From: an uncultured bacterium | Lineage (GTDB): Bacteria; Patescibacteriota; Dojkabacteria; SC72 | Direction of reading: 5' to 3' | Assembly: GCA_938015795.1 (NCBI GenBank) | Contig: CALLXA010000028.1 | Span: 1-6,062, forward strand | Length of the DNA stretch: 6,062 nt | Shown here: positions 1 through 6,062 of the stretch, one piece after another | Position numbering within the stretch: position 1 is the first letter of the stretch | Layout of the letters: each line of letters starts with the position of its first letter | Notes under the pieces: generated by a model | Seen by the model: only the letters and a program-made list of their open reading frames with translations | Databases searched by the model: none | Told to the model about the DNA's origin: nothing | Made by a program: the position numbers and the translations under genes

Positions 1-36
1 AATAAACAGGCACATACTTTTAAATATGTACCTGTT
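1..36 (-). terminator. Probable intrinsic terminator after gyrA
   Basis: On the minus strand, 9 bases after the gyrA stop codon, positions 36-23 pair with 18-5 as a 14-bp stem with a TAAA loop. Two of the pairs are G-U in the minus-strand RNA (11 with 30, 17 with 24) but would be A-C mismatches in plus-strand RNA, so the hairpin is built for the gyrA direction. The stem is followed by a short U-rich tail (UUUAUU counting the last stem bases), which is cut by the window edge. The stem is not very GC-rich and the U run is broken, so its strength is uncertain. Position and strand bias make it the likely end of the gyrB-gyrA transcript. Confidence 0.7.
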
Positions 37-44
37 GTATATGG

Positions 45-2822
45 TTAAAGTATAGCTATTGTAGCTACCTTATCCCCATCATGAATATTCATAACCTTTA
101 CACCAGAAGTTTGTCTACCCTGTGTAGGTATAGCTTTAATATCTGATCTAATAACTTTGCTCTTCTCAGAAATGACAACTAATTCCTCTTCTTTAACCTC
201 TACAATTCTAGCAGCAGCAACTAGACCAGTCTTGTTGGTTACTCTAAATGTAAACAAACCAGTACCACCCCTCTTCTGAACAGTATACTCAGATAACTTA
301 GACATCTTACCGTAACCATTCTCTGAAAGAGTTAACAACCTCTGATCATCATTTTTAATTATACTCATACCAACAACCTTGTCTGTATCACTCTTGAACT
401 TAATACCAGTAACACCCCTTGTATTTCTACCCATAGGTCTTACATCAGACTCTTTAAATCTAATAGATTTACCATCTGCAGTAACAATAATAACATCATC
501 ATCACCAGTAGTTGCTTTAACCCAAACTAACTCATCACCCTCTTCTAATTTAATAGCTGTTAAACCATTATTTCTAATCTTTGCAAATTCATCCAAAGAA
601 GTCTTCTTGGTAATACCATTTTTAGTTACCATTAAGAAATAGTTATACTTAACATTTATATCCTCACCTGTCTCCTCATCCTTCTCAGAAATACTACCCT
701 TAGGATCTCTAGTTAAAACAGATGTAACAATCTCATTCTGTTCTAATTGAACAAGATTTACTAAAGGTAATCCCTTTGCAGTTCTACCGTATTCAGGAAT
801 TTCAAATAATCTCAAATTGAAAACCTTACCCCTATTTGTAAACAAAAGTAACTCATCATGAGTATTACACAACATAGCGTGTTCAATGAAATCACCCTCT
901 TTAGTTTCTCCACCAGACACACCCTTACCACCTCTATGCTGAGCTTTATATGTACCTGGAGCAACCCTCTTTACATACCCAGAATGAGTAACAGTTACGA
1001 AAGTATCTTCTGATGCCACCATATCCTCTTCAGATATTTCATTTATTTGTCCCTTTACAACCTTTGTTCTTCTTGCATCACCATGCTTCTTTTTAACTTC
1101 CTCTAAATCAGAATTTATTATTTCCAAAATTCTTCCCTGATCACCAAGTATTAAATTATATTCTTTAATCTTCTCCTCAATCTCTTTATATTCATTCTGA
1201 AGCTTCATTCTCTCAAGAGCTGCTAACCTTCTTAATTGCATATCTAAAATAGCTTGAGCTTGTACATCTGTAAAACCAAAATTATCCATTAAATTGGTTT
1301 TAGCTGTTTCCTGTGTCTTTGATTGACGGATAGTAGTGATAACTTCATCAAGAATATCCAAAGCCTTTAACAAACCCTCTAAGATATGACCTCGATATCT
1401 AGCTTCTGCTAAATCAAATTCATATCTCCTAATAGTTATTACAAATCTAAAAGAAAGGAATAGCTCTAACATCTTCTTAATTGAAAGAGTCAAAGGCTCT
1501 TGGTCTACCAAGGCAATCATATTTGCATTGAAAGCCTTTTGCATCTCTGTGTATTTGTAAAGCTTGTTTAAAACAGCCTTAGGTTGTGCATCCTTCTTTA
1601 AGATAATGACAACCCTCATACCCTCTCTATTTGATTCATCTCTAAGATCCGCAATACCAGTTATCTTTTTATCCTTAACTAAATCAGCAATCTTTGTAAT
1701 CATATATGCCTTATTAACTTGGTAAGGTATCTCTGTGATGATAATGTTAAACTTACCATTTTTACCTTCTACAATAGAGGCTTTAGCTCTTTGTAAAATT
1801 CTACCCCTACCAGTAGCATATGCATTAAGAATTTCTTTCTGATCATATATTATTCCTCCAGTTGGAAAATCAGGACCAGGAATTATCTCTATTAAATCTG
1901 ATGGTGTAATATCTGATTTAAACTCAGGATACAAGATATTACCATTAGCTTTAATCTCTGCTCTCAATTCATCAAGATCTTTTGTAAAATCAATCTTTCT
2001 TGTATCAATATAATTCTCTAAGTAATCAGAAGGTTTCGGATTTAAAGTTCTAGGAATAACTTCACCCTTCTCTTTTTTCAATCTCAAATCATTATATATT
2101 GCATTACCTTCCCACTTGTTTCCCATCTTAATCATTTCTTGCAAAGCAGAAATGAGCTCTGTCAAATTGTGAGGAGGAATCTTAGTTGCCATACCAACAG
2201 CGATACCATCACTACCATTTGCTAATACATTAGGAAATAGTGCTGGCAAAACAGTTGGTTCAAGTCTTGTACCATCATAGTTAGGAATATATGTAACAGT
2301 ACCTTTGTTTAAGTCATCCAAAAGCTCTGGTGTAATCTTACCCATTCTAGCCTCTGTGTATCTCATAGCTGCTGCAGAGTCTCCATCGATAGAGCCAAAG
2401 TTTCCTTGTCCATCTATTAAAGGATATCGAGTTGAGAAATCCTGTGCTAATTTTACAAGTGTTGGATATACAACACCCTCACCGTGAGGATGGTAGTTAC
2501 CTGAAGTATCACCAGCGATTTTTGCACATTTTCTGTAATGTGCATTAGGTAGTAAACCTAAATCATTCATAGCAACAAGAACTCTTCTTTGAGAAGGCTT
2601 TAATCCATCTCTTACCTCTGGTAATGCTCTGGAAACAATAACAGACATTGAGTAATCAAGATAGTTAGCTTTCATTTCATCGATAATTGAACGCTGAGCT
2701 ATTTCCCCAGGTTTAAAGGAAAGATTAAAATCTATTCCTTCACTATCTTCCGTTGTATCTTTAGGTTCTGAAACAACCTCTTCTACTTGTATATTTTTCT
2801 CTTCAATCTCTTTATTACTCAT
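45..2822 (-). CDS. gyrA: DNA gyrase subunit A
   Basis: Breakage-reunion subunit of DNA gyrase, the type IIA topoisomerase that uses ATP (through GyrB) to introduce negative supercoils. At 925 aa it is longer than the usual 820-880. Seen in order: an acidic N-terminal extension (1-40), the winged-helix/tower core from about 45, the YHPHG motif (110-114), the catalytic Arg154-Tyr155 pair in AAMRYTEARM, PGPDFPT (315-321), a coiled-coil region up to about 580, then the C-terminal beta-pinwheel with a GyrA box QHRGGKG (628-634) and a degenerate second one, QKRGGTG (849-855). The GyrA box argues for gyrase rather than ParC. Odd points: about 69 extra residues between PPHNL (216-220) and PGPDFPT compared with E. 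coli, Gly116 and Pro120 where E. coli has Ser83 and Asp87, an acidic loop near 705-725 in the pinwheel, and no acidic C-terminal tail. The ATG start is 16 bp after the gyrB stop with no Shine-Dalgarno sequence, so the two genes should be co-transcribed. Confidence 0.97.
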   Translation of the reverse strand: MSNKEIEEKNIQVEEVVSEPKDTTEDSEGIDFNLSFKPGEIAQRSIIDEMKANYLDYSMSVIVSRALPEVRDGLKPSQRRVLVAMNDLGLLPNAHYRKCAKIAGDTSGNYHPHGEGVVYPTLVKLAQDFSTRYPLIDGQGNFGSIDGDSAAAMRYTEARMGKITPELLDDLNKGTVTYIPNYDGTRLEPTVLPALFPNVLANGSDGIAVGMATKIPPHNLTELISALQEMIKMGNKWEGNAIYNDLRLKKEKGEVIPRTLNPKPSDYLENYIDTRKIDFTKDLDELRAEIKANGNILYPEFKSDITPSDLIEIIPGPDFPTGGIIYDQKEILNAYATGRGRILQRAKASIVEGKNGKFNIIITEIPYQVNKAYMITKIADLVKDKKITGIADLRDESNREGMRVVIILKKDAQPKAVLNKLYKYTEMQKAFNANMIALVDQEPLTLSIKKMLELFLSFRFVITIRRYEFDLAEARYRGHILEGLLKALDILDEVITTIRQSKTQETAKTNLMDNFGFTDVQAQAILDMQLRRLAALERMKLQNEYKEIEEKIKEYNLILGDQGRILEIINSDLEEVKKKHGDARRTKVVKGQINEISEEDMVASEDTFVTVTHSGYVKRVAPGTYKAQHRGGKGVSGGETKEGDFIEHAMLCNTHDELLLFTNRGKVFNLRLFEIPEYGRTAKGLPLVNLVQLEQNEIVTSVLTRDPKGSISEKDEETGEDINVKYNYFLMVTKNGITKKTSLDEFAKIRNNGLTAIKLEEGDELVWVKATTGDDDVIIVTADGKSIRFKESDVRPMGRNTRGVTGIKFKSDTDKVVGMSIIKNDDQRLLTLSENGYGKMSKLSEYTVQKRGGTGLFTFRVTNKTGLVAAARIVEVKEEELVVISEKSKVIRSDIKAIPTQGRQTSGVKVMNIHDGDKVATIAIL

Positions 2823-2838
2823 GTTGTATTGTTAATAA

Positions 2839-4758
2839 TTAAACATCTAAGTTAGCACTCTTTGCATATTTTTGTATAAATCTTCTTCTAGGTGGTACTT
2901 CTGCACCCATTAGCATTTCAAATGTCTTATCCGCTTCCTCTGCATCCTGGATTTCAACTCTCTTTAATACCCTAGTTTTAGGATCCATAGTTGTTTCCCA
3001 TAACTGATCGGGATTCATTTCTCCTAAACCTTTGAATCGACTCTCAGATGGTGTTTTACCTTCAGCACGAGCTTCTTTAACAAAAGCTTCCTTCTCTGCA
3101 TCATTTAATAAATAATATTTCTTTTTACCTATCTCAACCTTGTGTAATGGAGGTTGTGCAACATATACATATCCTCCCTCGATTAATGGTCTGAAAAATC
3201 TAAATAATAATGTTAATACTAATGTCGTAATATGTAATCCATCAACATCTGCGTCACTCATGATGATGATTTTGTGATATCGAAGTTTAGAAACATTCAA
3301 TGTATCACCAATTCCTACACCTAAAGCAGTCGTTATATCATTGAACTCATTATTTCCAAGTACCCTATCAACCCTATACTTATGTGTGTTAATAATTTTA
3401 CCTCTAAGTGGAAGTATAGCTTGTGAATGTCTATCTCTACCCTGCTTTGCTGAACCTCCTGCAGAATCTCCCTCTACAATGAATAATTCACTCTCGGAAG
3501 GATCTTTGCTAGAACAATCTGCCAACTTACCAGGTAATGTTGTACTCTCAAGAGCACTTTTTCTAATAACGGCATCTCTTGCAGCTTTTGCAGCAGCTTT
3601 TGCTTTATTTGCAAGCACAGCTTTACCAATAACGGCTTTGGCTTCATTAGGATGTTCATCAAAATATGTAATCAAAGAATCTCTTAATACCTTAGTAACA
3701 ATACTTTTAACTTCTGGATTATTCAACTTTATTTTAGTTTGACCTTCAAACTGAGGATCAGGAACCTTTACAGAAATAACTGCAGTTAAGCCCTCTCTTA
3801 CATCGTCACCATTTAATGTACCCTTAAGGCCTTTTAATAGTTCAGATTTTTGAGCATATGTATTTACTGCACTTGTTAAAGCTGTTCTAAAACCAGCTAA
3901 ATGTGTACCACCCTCTGGGTTGATAATGTTGTTTGTATAACATTTAACATTCTCATCCATACCATCGTTATATTGTATAGCAACTTCAACAATCACATTC
4001 TCTTCCTCTTCATTTACATAGAAAGGTGTATTTGAAATTACCTTTTCATCAAGATTTAAGAATTGTACATATGATTTAATACCATCTTCAAAATATAGTT
4101 CATATTTTTTAAATTCTTCACCAGTCTTAACTCTTTCATCTGTTACTGTTATTTTTAAACCAGCGGTAAGGTAAGCATGCTGTCTACATTTTCTAACAAT
4201 ATCTTTAAAATCAAATTCCGTTGTAGAAAAAATAGTGGGATCAGGCTTAAACTGATGTTGAGTACCTGTCTCATTTGTTTTTCCTATAACCTTAACAGGG
4301 TATTGAGGAACACCTTTTCTATACTCTTGTTGATATATCTCACCTTCTCTTCTTACTGTTGTAATCATCCACTCTGAAAGAGCATTCGTACATTTCATAC
4401 CTACACCGTGAAGTCCTCCAGATACTTTGTAAGCACCATTATCAAACTTACCACCCGCATGTAGATTTGTCATAACGGTTTCTAAGGTAGAAACCTTTGT
4501 AACAGGGTGCATAGCGACAGGAATACCTCTAGCATTATCCTTTACTGTAATGGAGTTATCCTTATTTATAGTAACCCATATATGTGAACAGTATCCAGCA
4601 ATAGCCTCATCAACAGAGTTGTCTAAAATCTCAGTGAAAATATGATGTAAACCAAGCTTGTCAGTTGAACCTATGTACATAGCAGGTCTCTTTCTTACTG
4701 GTTCTAAGTCTTTTAGAACTTGGATATTAGATGCACCATATTCATTTAGTTCAGGCAT
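2839..4758 (-). CDS. gyrB: DNA gyrase subunit B
   Basis: ATPase and metal-binding subunit of DNA gyrase. At 639 aa it has the compact form lacking the roughly 165-residue insertion of the 804-aa E. coli protein. The GHKL ATPase domain shows Glu43 (catalytic base, E. coli Glu42), Asn47 (Mg ligand), Asp74 in DNARGIP, the ATP lid GGLHGVG (114-120) and Arg137 (E. coli Arg136, aminocoumarin contact). The transducer domain has TNNI and the ATP-sensing QTK (340-342). The TOPRIM domain has EGDSAGGSAKQ starting at Glu429 and DADVDG with Asp502, Asp504 and Asp506. The C-terminal RFKGLGEMNPDQLWETTMDP segment (574-593) is typical. All catalytic residues are present. The first glycine of the DxGxG motif is Ala76, which is unusual. 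The ATG start matches the family N-terminus, although no Shine-Dalgarno sequence is visible. A promoter lies about 45-75 bp upstream. GyrB rather than ParE is chosen because it adjoins a gyrA with a GyrA box. Confidence 0.97.
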   Translation of the reverse strand: MPELNEYGASNIQVLKDLEPVRKRPAMYIGSTDKLGLHHIFTEILDNSVDEAIAGYCSHIWVTINKDNSITVKDNARGIPVAMHPVTKVSTLETVMTNLHAGGKFDNGAYKVSGGLHGVGMKCTNALSEWMITTVRREGEIYQQEYRKGVPQYPVKVIGKTNETGTQHQFKPDPTIFSTTEFDFKDIVRKCRQHAYLTAGLKITVTDERVKTGEEFKKYELYFEDGIKSYVQFLNLDEKVISNTPFYVNEEEENVIVEVAIQYNDGMDENVKCYTNNIINPEGGTHLAGFRTALTSAVNTYAQKSELLKGLKGTLNGDDVREGLTAVISVKVPDPQFEGQTKIKLNNPEVKSIVTKVLRDSLITYFDEHPNEAKAVIGKAVLANKAKAAAKAARDAVIRKSALESTTLPGKLADCSSKDPSESELFIVEGDSAGGSAKQGRDRHSQAILPLRGKIINTHKYRVDRVLGNNEFNDITTALGVGIGDTLNVSKLRYHKIIIMSDADVDGLHITTLVLTLLFRFFRPLIEGGYVYVAQPPLHKVEIGKKKYYLLNDAEKEAFVKEARAEGKTPSESRFKGLGEMNPDQLWETTMDPKTRVLKRVEIQDAEEADKTFEMLMGAEVPPRRRFIQKYAKSANLDV

Positions 4759-4786
4759 AATTAATACTAATGTGTAATTTAATTTT

Positions 4787-4843
4787 CAGCATAGACAATC
4801 TCTATTCTACTTGTTCTTGTAGTAAATGTTAAGGGCTATGCTG
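4787..4843. repeat. 8-bp inverted repeat flanking the gyrB promoter
   Basis: CAGCATAG at 4787-4794 and its exact reverse complement CTATGCTG at 4836-4843 are separated by 41 bp. The arms sit just outside the promoter elements: one directly upstream of the -35 box, the other just downstream of the predicted start point. Arm centres are 49 bp apart. The arm at 4836-4843 can alternatively pair locally with ATGCT/AGCAT (4838-4842 with 4847-4851). A pair of operator half-sites or an RNA structure in read-through transcripts from holB are both possible. A chance occurrence cannot be excluded in a short AT-rich gap. Confidence 0.45.
4804..4832 (-). promoter_or_regulatory. Predicted sigma70-type promoter of gyrB-gyrA
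   Basis: On the minus strand the -35 box is TTAACA (4832-4827, 5 of 6 to consensus) and the -10 box is TAGAAT (4809-4804, 5 of 6), with an exact 17-bp spacer. Transcription would start near 4797, leaving a leader of about 39 nt before the gyrB ATG. The leader contains no Shine-Dalgarno sequence. It is the best promoter match in the 97-bp gap between holB and gyrB and would serve both gyrase genes. Confidence 0.65.
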
Positions 4844-4855
4844 GATAGCATCCTA

Positions 4856-5542
4856 TTAAGATTGAAGATTGATCACAAGGCTTTCAAGGACCATCCTTTT
4901 GTTGCAGTTTGCATTTATATTCATTCTACAATCATTTAAAAAGAGAAGATTGTTTTTTATTCTTCTAATCTCTTTCATATCTCTATTAATTATATTTTCA
5001 TCTAATATTTGCTTGTAATATTGCTCCAAATTATTAATCAATTCAAAGCTACCAACCTTACTTTTACTCACTTCTTCTACATATCCAAATTGTTCAACTA
5101 AATTCATAGAAAGAATATTTGGTATTTCAATACTCTCTTCCCTACTCTGCTTACCTGTTAAATATATTAATTGTGATCTTGAAATTATAGTCTGAAGAAG
5201 ATTCTTCTCATTATCAACACAGAGTAGATATACAGTGTTGTCTTCGCTTTCCTCTAAGGTTTTAAGTAAGGCATTCTGTGCTTGATGTGTTAATTTCTCA
5301 CTCTCAAATATTATTCCAAATTGTTGATTTTGTTCAAAGGGTTTAAACTTCATCTCTGATTGAAAATTTTTAACATCCTCTATACCTATGCTGTTCTTTT
5401 CCTTTAATTCTAAAATATGAACATCTGGAATTTTGTAAATATCTGTAATTTCAGAGTATATCTTTCCAAATGATTTAGAAATTATTTCAAGAACCATACT
5501 CTCTTGCTTCTCTGTATCTTGTCCTACTATTAAATATGTCAT
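4856..5542 (-). CDS. holB: DNA polymerase III delta-prime-like clamp-loader subunit
   Basis: Predicted delta-prime subunit of the clamp loader that places the sliding clamp on primed DNA. With 228 aa from the ATG it is much shorter than E. coli HolB (334). Numbering from that ATG, a degenerate P-loop position (GQDTEKQ, about 7-13) lacks a usable Walker A motif, as expected for delta-prime. A Walker B-like strand FGIIFESEKLT (75-85) is followed by NALLKTLEE (90-98), the hallmark of the DnaX/HolB family, and by the SRSQ motif (121-124), which corresponds to the arginine-finger SRC motif. The C-terminal end resembles the collar helix (N-rich stretch then VLESLVINL). The four-cysteine zinc module found in larger homologues is absent. 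A GTG at 5557 would add five residues (233 aa). I prefer the ATG at 5542 because it starts directly at the family's beta strand and a possible -10 element sits right before the GTG. It lies 97 bp before gyrB on the same strand. It could instead be a DnaX-like AAA+ paralogue, but the missing Walker A argues against that. Confidence 0.8.
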   Translation of the reverse strand: MTYLIVGQDTEKQESMVLEIISKSFGKIYSEITDIYKIPDVHILELKEKNSIGIEDVKNFQSEMKFKPFEQNQQFGIIFESEKLTHQAQNALLKTLEESEDNTVYLLCVDNEKNLLQTIISRSQLIYLTGKQSREESIEIPNILSMNLVEQFGYVEEVSKSKVGSFELINNLEQYYKQILDENIINRDMKEIRRIKNNLLFLNDCRMNINANCNKRMVLESLVINLQS

Positions 5543-5559
5543 ATCCAATTCTAACACAG

Positions 5560-5565
5560 ATTTTA
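5560..5565 (-). promoter_or_regulatory. Possible -10 element of holB
   Basis: TAAAAT on the minus strand (5 of 6 to consensus) lies 17 bases upstream of the holB ATG at 5542. No acceptable -35 box is present 16-18 bp further up, so this rests on a single hexamer in AT-rich DNA. If real, it would start transcription downstream of the alternative GTG codon and give a leader of about 10 nt. It abuts the -35 box of the divergent pilB-like gene, so the two promoters would compete for polymerase. Confidence 0.25.
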
Positions 5566-5567
5566 AG

Positions 5568-5596
5568 TTGACGAGGGATTGGGATTAGAATAAGAT
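5568..5596 (+). promoter_or_regulatory. Predicted sigma70-type promoter of the pilB-like gene
   Basis: The -35 box is TTGACG (5568-5573, 5 of 6) and the -10 box is TAAGAT (5591-5596, 4 of 6), with an exact 17-bp spacer. Transcription would begin near 5603, about 22 nt before the ATG at 5625. The spacer contains a tandem GGGATT repeat (5575-5586), a possible activator or repressor contact. The promoter sits in the divergent gap with holB. Confidence 0.6.
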
Positions 5597-5600
5597 AAAG

Positions 5601-5617
5601 GTATAGAAAATCTATAC
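5601..5617. promoter_or_regulatory. 17-bp dyad over the predicted pilB start point
   Basis: GTATAGA (5601-5607) and TCTATAC (5611-5617) are perfect 7-bp inverted arms around AAA. The dyad covers the predicted transcription start near 5603 and ends 7 bp before the ATG. Its symmetry and position fit a repressor operator. It could also form a small hairpin at the extreme 5' end of the mRNA. No known operator consensus was recognised. Confidence 0.4.
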
Positions 5618-5624
5618 TGCCCAT

Positions 5625-6062
5625 ATGAGTAAACTAACACTTTTAAAATACTTACAACAACAAGGATTGATATCAGATACTGATGTCAGAAGAGTGCTTG
5701 TAGAAACATCTCGAAGTCCAAAGAGCGATGAGGTCGTTATAAAGGAGTTGGGTTTAGCAGATAATGAGACTTTAGCAAAAGCAAAATCAGCAATATTCGG
5801 AATTCCATATGTAGACTTGCGGGAAATGACTGTTCCTGAGAGTGTCATTGCTGAAGTTAATATAGATAGTTTGGATAGATATAAAGCGGTTCCTTTTGAA
5901 AGAGGTAAGGATTTTGTAAAGATCGCTATGTTTGATCCTTTTGATGTTCAAGCAACACAGGCTCTGGAAAGGAAATATCCTCAGGGTACGAAATTACAGG
6001 TATATGTTACAACTGCAGAGAGTATAAACTCGGTTTTGAATCAAAGACTTGGAGATATGATG
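5625..6062 (+). CDS. GspE/PilB-family ATPase, N-terminal domain (partial)
   Basis: The first 146 codons of an open reading frame that runs off the right edge. The visible protein is the N-terminal domain of type IV pilus assembly / type II secretion motor ATPases (T2SSE_N/MshEN type). A helical LLKYLQQQGLIS segment (6-17) is followed by ELGLADNETLAKAKSAIFGIPYVDL (41-65), then the family's second half, RYKAVPFERGKDFVKIAMFDPFD (85-107), matching the usual VPL...L.VAM.DP.D pattern. The catalytic RecA-like domain with Walker A, Asp box and Walker B lies beyond the window, so PilB, PilT-like or GspE identity cannot be fixed. These proteins act as cytoplasmic hexamers powering pilin or pseudopilin polymerisation at the inner membrane. 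The start is firm: an in-frame TAG at 5604-5606 precedes it and no other ATG lies between. There is no Shine-Dalgarno sequence upstream. The gene diverges from holB with its own promoter, so it is probably unrelated in function to the gyrase cluster. Confidence 0.85.
   Translation, partial: MSKLTLLKYLQQQGLISDTDVRRVLVETSRSPKSDEVVIKELGLADNETLAKAKSAIFGIPYVDLREMTVPESVIAEVNIDSLDRYKAVPFERGKDFVKIAMFDPFDVQATQALERKYPQGTKLQVYVTTAESINSVLNQRLGDMM

Noticed and set aside
3341..3742. 133-codon plus-strand open frame with hydrophobic stretches
   Set aside because: It lies wholly antisense to the conserved gyrB transducer/TOPRIM region and matches no family. Its apparent membrane character comes from the complement of gyrB codons.
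45..4758. Topoisomerase IV (parE-parC) instead of gyrase
   Set aside because: The A subunit has a GyrA box (QHRGGKG, 628-634) and a full six-blade-length C-terminal domain, which points to gyrase.
4836..4855. Intrinsic terminator after holB
   Set aside because: Only competing 5-bp stems are present and no U-run follows, so termination between holB and gyrB is not supported.
5543..5624. Replication origin at the divergent point, where coding-strand G excess switches strand
   Set aside because: The skew change is explained by gene direction. I found no DnaA box (TTATNCACA) or AT-rich unwinding repeats, and neighbouring dnaA or dnaN are absent.
5612..5848. 78-codon minus-strand open frame opposite the pilB-like gene
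   Set aside because: It is antisense to a recognisable GspE/PilB N-terminal domain, is rich in Ser and Leu without any motif, and overlaps the promoter dyad.

Overview
This is an ordinary AT-rich bacterial housekeeping segment: a replication and topology cluster on the minus strand, and the start of a pilus or secretion motor gene on the plus strand. Reading the minus strand from right to left it carries a short DNA polymerase III delta-prime-like gene (holB, 5542-4856), gyrB (4758-2839) and gyrA (2822-45), followed by a probable intrinsic terminator at the left edge. Diverging from holB is a GspE/PilB-type gene (5625 onward), of which only the first 146 codons lie in the window. Almost every base is assigned. 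The only non-coding stretches are the 44 bp after gyrA, 16 bp between gyrB and gyrA, 97 bp between holB and gyrB, and about 82 bp between holB and pilB. There is no gene-free stretch above 300 bp.

Organism: AT-rich genes, short intergenic gaps, a GyrA with the YHPHGEGVVYP form of the active-site region and a large tower-side insertion, a very small delta-prime subunit without a zinc module, and a PilB/GspE gene together suggest a reduced-genome lineage. Candidate Phyla Radiation (Patescibacteria) is my best guess. This is inferred from protein character, not from a phylogenetic marker, and confidence is moderate to low. The standard genetic code fits: all three complete genes end in TAA and need no recoding.

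Regulation: a good sigma70-like promoter (TTAACA, 17 bp, TAGAAT) precedes gyrB on the minus strand. It is flanked by an 8-bp inverted repeat. gyrA has no room for its own promoter after gyrB (16 bp), so gyrB-gyrA should be one transcript, giving both subunits of the GyrA2GyrB2 heterotetramer, and it ends at the hairpin at 5-36. holB may read through into gyrB, since no convincing terminator separates them. On the other side, a good promoter (TTGACG, 17 bp, TAAGAT) drives the pilB-like gene, with a perfect 7-bp-arm dyad covering the predicted transcription start. None of the four start codons is preceded by a recognisable Shine-Dalgarno sequence.

I saw no mobile element, CRISPR array, tRNA, rRNA or new multi-gene system. 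The points worth following are local: unusual residues at both classical quinolone-contact positions of GyrA, a roughly 69-residue GyrA insertion, an alanine in the GyrB DxGxG ATPase motif, absent Shine-Dalgarno signals, and the two promoter-associated dyads.
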